The position numbers and the translations under genes were made by a program. Positions 13,813-17,875 of a DNA stretch of 17,875 bases are shown here, one piece after another (the first letter of the stretch is position 1; every line of letters begins with the position of its first letter). Source of the stretch: CAZEVI01 sp964515615 (GTDB lineage: Bacteria > Patescibacteriota > UBA1384 > XYA2-FULL-43-10 > CAINNR01); NCBI GenBank assembly GCA_964515615.1, contig CAZEVI010000014.1, positions 1 through 17,875 on the forward strand. Direction: 5' to 3'. Under the pieces are notes generated by a model. That model ran no database searches and was not told the DNA's origin. It saw only the letters and a list, made by a program, of their open reading frames with translations.

Positions 13813-14946
13813 ATGAACTATCTCAAAGATGCAGAGATTGAAAGAAAAAGTGTTTTTCTTCGAGTTGATTGGAATGTTCCATTGAAAGATGGCGAAATTG
13901 TTGACGATAAACGGATTAGAGCGACTATCCCAACTATTGAGTATTTGCAGTCCAAGAATTGCAAAATTATTATCGGTACTCATTTGGGTCGGCCGGATGG
14001 AGAAATTGTCCATGCTCTTTCAACCAGAAAATTGGCTCAGAAATATTCCGAACTGGAAAAAACCAAAGTTATTGCCACCGATTATGTAATTGAGTCGCCG
14101 GTGAAATTGCAAGTTGAAAAGATGCGACCAAAAGATATTTTAGTTTTAGGCAATTTACGCTGGCATGCCGAAGAGGAAACCAACAATCCGGCTTTTGCTC
14201 ATATTTTGGCATCGTATGCCGATGTTTATGTTGACGATGCCTTTGCCGTCTGCCACAGATCTCACGCATCAGTTGAAGAAATTACTAAATTTTTGCTAGG
14301 ATTTGGCGGATTTTTGCTGGAGAAAGAGATTACCTCACTGAAAATACTCACCGAATCGCCGAGACAGCCGTTTGTTTTGGTTTTGGGCGGAGCAAAAATC
14401 CAAGATAAAATTGGAGTGATCAAAAAATTAATTCCCGAAGTTAGCAAAATCCTGATTGGCGGAGCGATAGCTAACACTTTTCGTTATTTTCAAGGAATGC
14501 CAGTCAGTCATTCTCTGTACGAGCCGAAAACCGAATATTTAATTGGAGAGATTGTTAATTTAGCAGGTGATAAATTGGTTATTCCAACCGATGATAAACG
14601 AAAAGATTTGGGTGGCGGAAATTTTGCTATTCTTGATATCGGTCCGGAGACTATTGAAAATTACAAAAAAATTATCGCCGAGGCAAAAACTATTTTTTGG
14701 AATGGTAATATGGGGTATAGTGAAGAAGCAGAGTTTGAATTGGGAACACAAGAGATTGCTAAGGCAATTGAAGAAAATCCAATGACAAAGATTGTTGCCG
14801 GTGGCGATACGGTTGGTTTTCTGACATCACATCAAATGGAAAATGGGTATAGTTTTATTTCAACCGGCGGTAGTGCAACCTTGGAATTTTTGGCCGGAGT
14901 TGAACTTCCAGGATTAAAAGTTTTGGGATATTATGATAGTAAGTAA
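13813..14946 (+). CDS. pgk: Phosphoglycerate kinase
   Basis: Transfers phosphate from 1,3-bisphosphoglycerate to ADP. The 377 residues are slightly shorter than the usual 390-400. Signatures: VFLRVDWNVPL (14-24), GTHLGRPDG (55-63), VDDAFAVCHRSHAS (140-153), LGGAKIQDKI (191-200), GGAIANTFRYF for the family GGGMANTF, FWNGNMGYSE for WNGPMGVFE, IVAGGDTVGFL and STGGSATLEFLAG. The Pro-to-Asn change and the GGAIA and GGS changes are modest. The start lies seven bases after the hydA stop, and the Shine-Dalgarno-like AGGGA overlaps that TAG, which suggests translational coupling to hydA. Direct coupling of hydrogenase and pgk supports one glycolytic transcript. Confidence 0.96.
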   Translation: MNYLKDAEIERKSVFLRVDWNVPLKDGEIVDDKRIRATIPTIEYLQSKNCKIIIGTHLGRPDGEIVHALSTRKLAQKYSELEKTKVIATDYVIESPVKLQVEKMRPKDILVLGNLRWHAEEETNNPAFAHILASYADVYVDDAFAVCHRSHASVEEITKFLLGFGGFLLEKEITSLKILTESPRQPFVLVLGGAKIQDKIGVIKKLIPEVSKILIGGAIANTFRYFQGMPVSHSLYEPKTEYLIGEIVNLAGDKLVIPTDDKRKDLGGGNFAILDIGPETIENYKKIIAEAKTIFWNGNMGYSEEAEFELGTQEIAKAIEENPMTKIVAGGDTVGFLTSHQMENGYSFISTGGSATLEFLAGVELPGLKVLGYYDSK

Positions 14947-15053
14947 TTTTAAATTCTAAATTTAAAATTTTAAAATCAATACAATTATCCAAATGCTTGA
15001 AACATTTAAAATTATTTTAAAATTTACAATTTAAAACTTAAAATTCAAAAATC
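14947..15053. repeat. A/T low-complexity spacer between pgk and fba
   Basis: Made almost wholly of words such as AAATTCTAAATTTAAAATTT, with the near-palindrome AAATGCTTGAAACATTT at 14991-15007 that resembles the 3465-3481 element. TAAAAT at 15039-15044, nine bases before the fba ATG, could be a -10, but in such sequence this is weak. Confidence 0.5.
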
Positions 15054-15884
15054 ATGTTTATATCACTTGGAGAGTTGTACAAAAAAGCCAATAGCGATGG
15101 CGTAGCAGTTGGTGCCTTTAATACTAATAATTTAGAAGTAACGCAAGCAATCGTTGAGGCAGCGGAGAAGACCGGTTTTCCGTTGATTATTGCAACAACA
15201 CCGGCGGCGATAAAATATGCCGGCCTGAAAGAGATATTTGACATTGTTAAAGATTTAATTGACGAATCAAAAATTCCAATGCTAATTCATTTGGATCATG
15301 GAAAAGATATTGAACTAATTAAAGAATGTTTGGATGCCGGTTATCGTTCGGTGATGTTTGATGGTTCAGACCTTTTGTATGAAAATAATGTTTCTGAGAC
15401 GAAAAAAGTTGTTGAGTTGGCGCATAAATACAGCGCGGTCGTTGAAGCAGAAGTAGGTGTAGTTGGTCGTGGCGAAGAGGGCAGAGAAAAAATTCTGGCT
15501 AAATATTCAGACCCAGATATCGCTGCCGACTTCGTAAAATTAACCGGTGTTGATAGTTTAGCCGTTTCCATTGGTAACATTCATGGCGCACCAGAAAATG
15601 AGAAATTAAACGTTGACCTTTTGAAGGAGATTCATGAAAAAGTTTCTATTCCGCTGGTTTTGCATGGAGCATCGGGGGTTTCACGTGCTGATATTTTTGC
15701 GGCGATTAAAAATGGCATTAGAAAAATTAATATTGATACTCAACTTCGGCGAGCATTTACCGAGAGTTTAAAGGAAAATGTCGGGGACTCGGATAAAGAT
15801 ATTCGTGATTTTCTTGCCAATGCTAAAGACGATGTTAAAGTAGTCGTGGAAAAATACTTAAAATTATTTAATAATTTGGAATAA
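15054..15884 (+). CDS. fba: Class II fructose-bisphosphate aldolase
   Basis: Cleaves fructose 1,6-bisphosphate to dihydroxyacetone phosphate and glyceraldehyde 3-phosphate, or makes it in gluconeogenesis. The 276 residues fit the short zinc-dependent class IIB type. Catalytic Asp81 and zinc-ligand His82 stand in IHLDHGKD, His177 in GNIHGAP and His204 in LVLHGASGVS, with the acidic EAEVGVVGRG (131-140) between. The phosphate-binding KINIDTQLRRAF (224-235) is complete. AVGAFNTNN at the N-terminus matches the family start. No Shine-Dalgarno precedes the ATG. It follows pgk by 107 bases in the same direction and belongs functionally to the tpiA-gap-pgk run. Confidence 0.95.
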   Translation: MFISLGELYKKANSDGVAVGAFNTNNLEVTQAIVEAAEKTGFPLIIATTPAAIKYAGLKEIFDIVKDLIDESKIPMLIHLDHGKDIELIKECLDAGYRSVMFDGSDLLYENNVSETKKVVELAHKYSAVVEAEVGVVGRGEEGREKILAKYSDPDIAADFVKLTGVDSLAVSIGNIHGAPENEKLNVDLLKEIHEKVSIPLVLHGASGVSRADIFAAIKNGIRKINIDTQLRRAFTESLKENVGDSDKDIRDFLANAKDDVKVVVEKYLKLFNNLE

Positions 15885-15918
15885 AAAACACGAACATCTA
15901 GATTTGAAATTTCTGCTT

Positions 15919-15932
15919 GCCTGCCGGCAGGC
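15919..15932. repeat. GC-rich 14-bp palindrome after fba
   Basis: GCCTGCCGGCAGGC is a perfect palindrome and the only strongly GC-rich island in the 15885-16021 spacer, which is otherwise A/T-rich. From memory, similar CTGCCGGCAG words recur between genes of several CPR genomes. No T-run follows, so termination is doubtful. Confidence 0.6.
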
Positions 15933-16021
15933 GAAACAATACCCAAATTCCAATTTCTGAAATTTTAAATATTTTATTTTGTTTCGCACTTTGTTATTTA
16001 AGTTTAATTTAATTTTCTGTC

Positions 16022-17041
16022 ATGTATGATGTTGTAACAATTGGTGATGCTTTTTTGGACTTTTATATTTTTTCAAATGATTTTAAAGTTCAAAATGATC
16101 GCGGTTTCAAATCGGGGAAATCGCTAAGTTTTGATTATGGTGCGAAAATTGATGTCGAAAAAATTGAATATCACACTGGTGGCTCGGCAGTTAATGCGGC
16201 GATTTGTTTTGCAAAAAACGAACTTTCGGCGTCAATATTGTCATTTGCCGGAGATGATTCTGCTGCCAAAAAAATTATTGGTCGAATTGAAGAATGTGGT
16301 GTTTCCGCCGAACTTCTAAAACACGATGCCCAGCCGACAAATACGTCAATAATTATTAGTTGTCATGGTGATCGGACAATTTTGGCTTATCACGGAGAAC
16401 GGGATTATAATGATTTAACTTTGGCAAAAAACTTAAAAACTGGATGGTTTTATTTGGCGCCGATAAAAGAAAATTCAGCAATTTTAGAAAATAAAATCAT
16501 TGAACATATTGCCAAAAATGGTTCGGGTTTGGTTTGGAATCCTGGTCCGCCGCAAATAAAAGAGGGCGTCAAAAAAAATAAACATTTGTTGCATCTTTGC
16601 AATATCTTAATTCTAAATCGTGAAGAAGCGCTTGATTTTTCCGGATGTGGAAAAACTACAATTGAAGATTGTTTAAAGAACTTATATGATTTTGGACCAA
16701 AATTAGTTGTCGTTACCAACGGAAAGGCCGGTGCCAAGGCCTTTGACGGAGAAGTTTTTTATCAGATAGATTCGTCTCCAGATGAAAGAATTGACGCTAC
16801 TGGGGCCGGAGATTCTTTTGCCAGCGCCTTAGCATCTAAAATTATTTTAGAATCTGATGGTGTAAAAGCGCAAAGTTTTTTCCCAGAAAGAGAAGTGATT
16901 TTAGAGGCACTAAAATGGGGAATCGTTACATCTGGCTTGGTTGTCGGAAAAGTTGGTGCCAATAGTGGTTTGGTTTCAAAATCAGAGATTGTCGAAAAGT
17001 CGGAAAATCTGGTAAAATTGGAAGCGAAAGTATATTCTTAA
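16022..17041 (+). CDS. PfkB/ribokinase-family sugar kinase
   Basis: ATP-dependent kinase of the ribokinase superfamily. The 339 residues open with VVTIGDAFLDFYI, contain the substrate-binding HTGGSAVNAAICFAK (51-65), the mid-protein ILNREEA (197-203), VVTNGKAGAKAF (230-241), and the PfkB signature DATGAGDSFASAL (258-270) with catalytic base Asp264 and anion hole GAG. Substrate cannot be read from these motifs: fructokinase, ribokinase, adenosine kinase and 6-phosphofructokinase all fit. Its place after fba and the lack of a pfkA-type gene in the window make a glycolytic role, possibly phosphofructokinase, an attractive inference. No Shine-Dalgarno precedes the ATG. The terminator at 17114-17139 ends the cluster. 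Confidence 0.88.
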   Translation: MYDVVTIGDAFLDFYIFSNDFKVQNDRGFKSGKSLSFDYGAKIDVEKIEYHTGGSAVNAAICFAKNELSASILSFAGDDSAAKKIIGRIEECGVSAELLKHDAQPTNTSIIISCHGDRTILAYHGERDYNDLTLAKNLKTGWFYLAPIKENSAILENKIIEHIAKNGSGLVWNPGPPQIKEGVKKNKHLLHLCNILILNREEALDFSGCGKTTIEDCLKNLYDFGPKLVVVTNGKAGAKAFDGEVFYQIDSSPDERIDATGAGDSFASALASKIILESDGVKAQSFFPEREVILEALKWGIVTSGLVVGKVGANSGLVSKSEIVEKSENLVKLEAKVYS

Positions 17042-17113
17042 AATCAATATCTAATTTCTAATTCTAAATTTCTAAATAAATCCAAAATTAGAAGTTCAAA
17101 TTAAAACAAAAAC

Positions 17114-17139
17114 AAAAAGAGCGGACTGTCTCTTTTTTT
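17114..17139 (+). terminator. Intrinsic terminator of the glycolytic block
   Basis: AAAAAGAG (17114-17121) pairs with CTCTTTTT (17130-17137) around an 8-base loop, and the T-run extends to 17139. It stands 73 bases after the PfkB-family kinase gene. The GC part of the stem is small. Confidence 0.6.
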
Positions 17140-17179
17140 CGTATTTTATTGAGTTTGTAATTTTTTAGGAGCCGAATTT

Positions 17180-17581
17180 ATGAGGCGACACATTGCGATA
17201 TTTGTCGGACCGGCAATCGAGGATATTTTTTCCGGCAAAAAAACCGTTGAATGTCGATTTTCGAAGTCGCGAGTTTTGCCATATGGCCAAGTTGCCAAGG
17301 ACGATATTATTCTGTTGAAAAAATCAGGCGGTGATATTCTCGGCCAATTTACGGTTGATAATGTGCTTTATTATGATAATTTATCATCAAAGTCGGTTGA
17401 AGTTCTAAAACGGGAATATGCCAAAGCGATTGCCGTTGATGAAAAATTTTGGCAAGAAAAAAAGAATAACAAATTTGGTACTTTAATATTTTTGAAAAAC
17501 CCCAAACGCTTTGTTTTTCCAATAAAATTCAAAAAGAAAGATCGTCGACCTTGGCTGTTGGCAGATAAAAAAAAGCCGTGA
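17180..17581 (+). CDS. ASCH-domain-like small protein
   Basis: The 133-residue protein matches the ASCH/PUA-like fold in outline: an N-terminal strand HIAIFVGP, then IEDIFSGKKTVECRFSKSR (13-31), the region that forms the ligand cleft in ASCH proteins, PYGQVAKDDIILLKKSGGDILGQFTV (about 34-59), and a helical and basic C-terminus. ASCH proteins are thought to bind RNA or modified nucleosides; some are nucleases or deaminase-like hydrolases. AGGAG at 17167-17171, eight bases before the ATG, fixes the start. It follows the terminator of the glycolytic block and is convergent with the tiny gene at 17589-17753. Its stop lies inside that gene's terminator stem. The family call rests on a pattern match by eye. 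Confidence 0.7.
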   Translation: MRRHIAIFVGPAIEDIFSGKKTVECRFSKSRVLPYGQVAKDDIILLKKSGGDILGQFTVDNVLYYDNLSSKSVEVLKREYAKAIAVDEKFWQEKKNNKFGTLIFLKNPKRFVFPIKFKKKDRRPWLLADKKKP

Positions 17582-17593
17582 GGTGTTCTCACG
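17567..17593 (-). terminator. Terminator of the tiny minus-strand gene
   Basis: CGTGAG (17577-17582) and CTCACG (17588-17593) form a 6-bp stem with a 5-base loop. On the minus strand eight T follow (17574 to 17567). The stem holds the stop codons of both convergent genes. There is no T-run on +. Confidence 0.75.
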
Positions 17594-17753
17594 ACTGGGA
17601 AATTGATTGCGGATTGCAATCATTTGGTTTTTTGGAAGAATCGGGAGTATCATCTTCAGAAATCGGTCGATCTTCTTGAGTTTTTTTGGAATTATTTGGT
17701 TGATAACTATTAGTATACCCAAACCCGACTGGGCTTTTCGGCATGGTTACCAT
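17589..17753 (-). CDS. Tiny hydrophilic hypothetical protein, 54 residues
   Basis: Starts MVTMPKSPVGFGYTNSYQ and is rich in Ser, Pro, Asp, Lys and Gln, with no hydrophobic segment, so it is probably disordered. I recognise no family. Two AGGAG boxes lie in tandem (CAGGAGTCAGGAG, ending just before ATG 17753); the upstream box serves ATG 17753 at seven bases and the other serves ATG 17744 at nine, so a 51-residue form is also possible. Evidence that it is real is the framing: TTGACA-17-TACAAT upstream and a strong terminator at the stop. The ATG lies about 32 bases from the predicted transcription start. Confidence 0.6.
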   Translation of the reverse strand: MVTMPKSPVGFGYTNSYQPNNSKKTQEDRPISEDDTPDSSKKPNDCNPQSISQS

Positions 17754-17791
17754 CTCCTGACTCCTGAACGGCGAATTACACATCGTATAAA

Positions 17792-17820
17792 ATTGTATAT
17801 CGTATAAAATCGTCTGTCAA
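17792..17820 (-). promoter_or_regulatory. Near-consensus promoter with flanking direct repeats
   Basis: On the minus strand TTGACA (17820-17815), 17 bases, TACAAT (17797-17792); transcription should start near 17785. A 12-bp direct repeat ATCGTATAAAAT (+ strand 17782-17793 and 17799-17810, period 17) flanks the -10, one copy in the spacer and one over the start site, a layout fit for a repressor. Confidence 0.75.
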
Positions 17821-17875
17821 GAAGTAGTTGAAATTGTTTCAAAAATTTGCTTTACTGATATTATCAAATTGATAT

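Noticed and set aside
15919..15932. GC-rich palindrome as fba terminator
   Set aside because: No T-run follows on either strand and the arms leave no proper loop.
17607..17807. Plus-strand 66-codon frame after the ASCH-like gene
   Set aside because: Antisense to the small minus-strand gene, with no ribosome site and a run of low-quality hydrophobic codons.

Overview
The window looks like a low-GC, streamlined bacterial chromosome, most likely a Candidate Phyla Radiation (Patescibacteria) lineage. This is inferred from several reduced proteins seen together: an EF-Ts of 197 residues, a prolyl-tRNA synthetase of 404 residues without room for the editing insertion, a UvrC of 420 residues without the C-terminal helix-hairpin-helix part, and a free-standing EF-Tu domain II-like protein. 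The classical rpsB-tsf-pyrH-frr-uppS-cdsA-dxr-rseP-proS order is present but lacks pyrH, uppS, cdsA and dxr. TGA is used as stop (standard code). No tRNA, rRNA, CRISPR array, transposase or phage gene is visible.

Layout: (1) 191-4750, translation and membrane-protease cluster, all on +: rpsB, tsf, frr, rseP, proS. proS appears to have its own extended -10 promoter placed so that the mRNA would be leaderless, and it is followed by a terminator and a perfect 44-bp palindrome. (2) 4751-5498, a gene-poor stretch with a promoter reading into a 20-codon ORF and a tiny minus-strand gene with its own terminator. (3) 5499-7799, uvrC and yvcK, a remnant of the uvrC-rapZ-yvcK-whiA neighbourhood known in Gram-positives. 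(4) 7857-8770, a minus-strand membrane protein and the EF-Tu domain II-like gene, fired from back-to-back divergent promoters. (5) 8809-17041, a lower-glycolysis block on +: tpiA, gap, a frameshifted small membrane protein, a NuoF-like flavoprotein (HydB type), an [FeFe] hydrogenase (HydA), pgk, fba and a PfkB-family kinase, closed by a terminator at 17114-17139. (6) 17180-17753, an ASCH-like protein convergent with a tiny minus-strand gene that has a near-consensus promoter and terminator.

The most interesting feature is the placement of hydB-hydA between gap and pgk. GAPDH makes NADH. A NADH-binding NuoF-like subunit with a group A [FeFe] hydrogenase could return those electrons to protons as H2, so the block reads as a self-contained fermentative glycolysis module. 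The cofactor ligands of both hydrogenase subunits are intact. No NuoE/HydC-like gene and no HydE/F/G maturase lies in the window. Several spacers are A/T-only low-complexity sequence with short palindromes, a second recurrent feature of the region.
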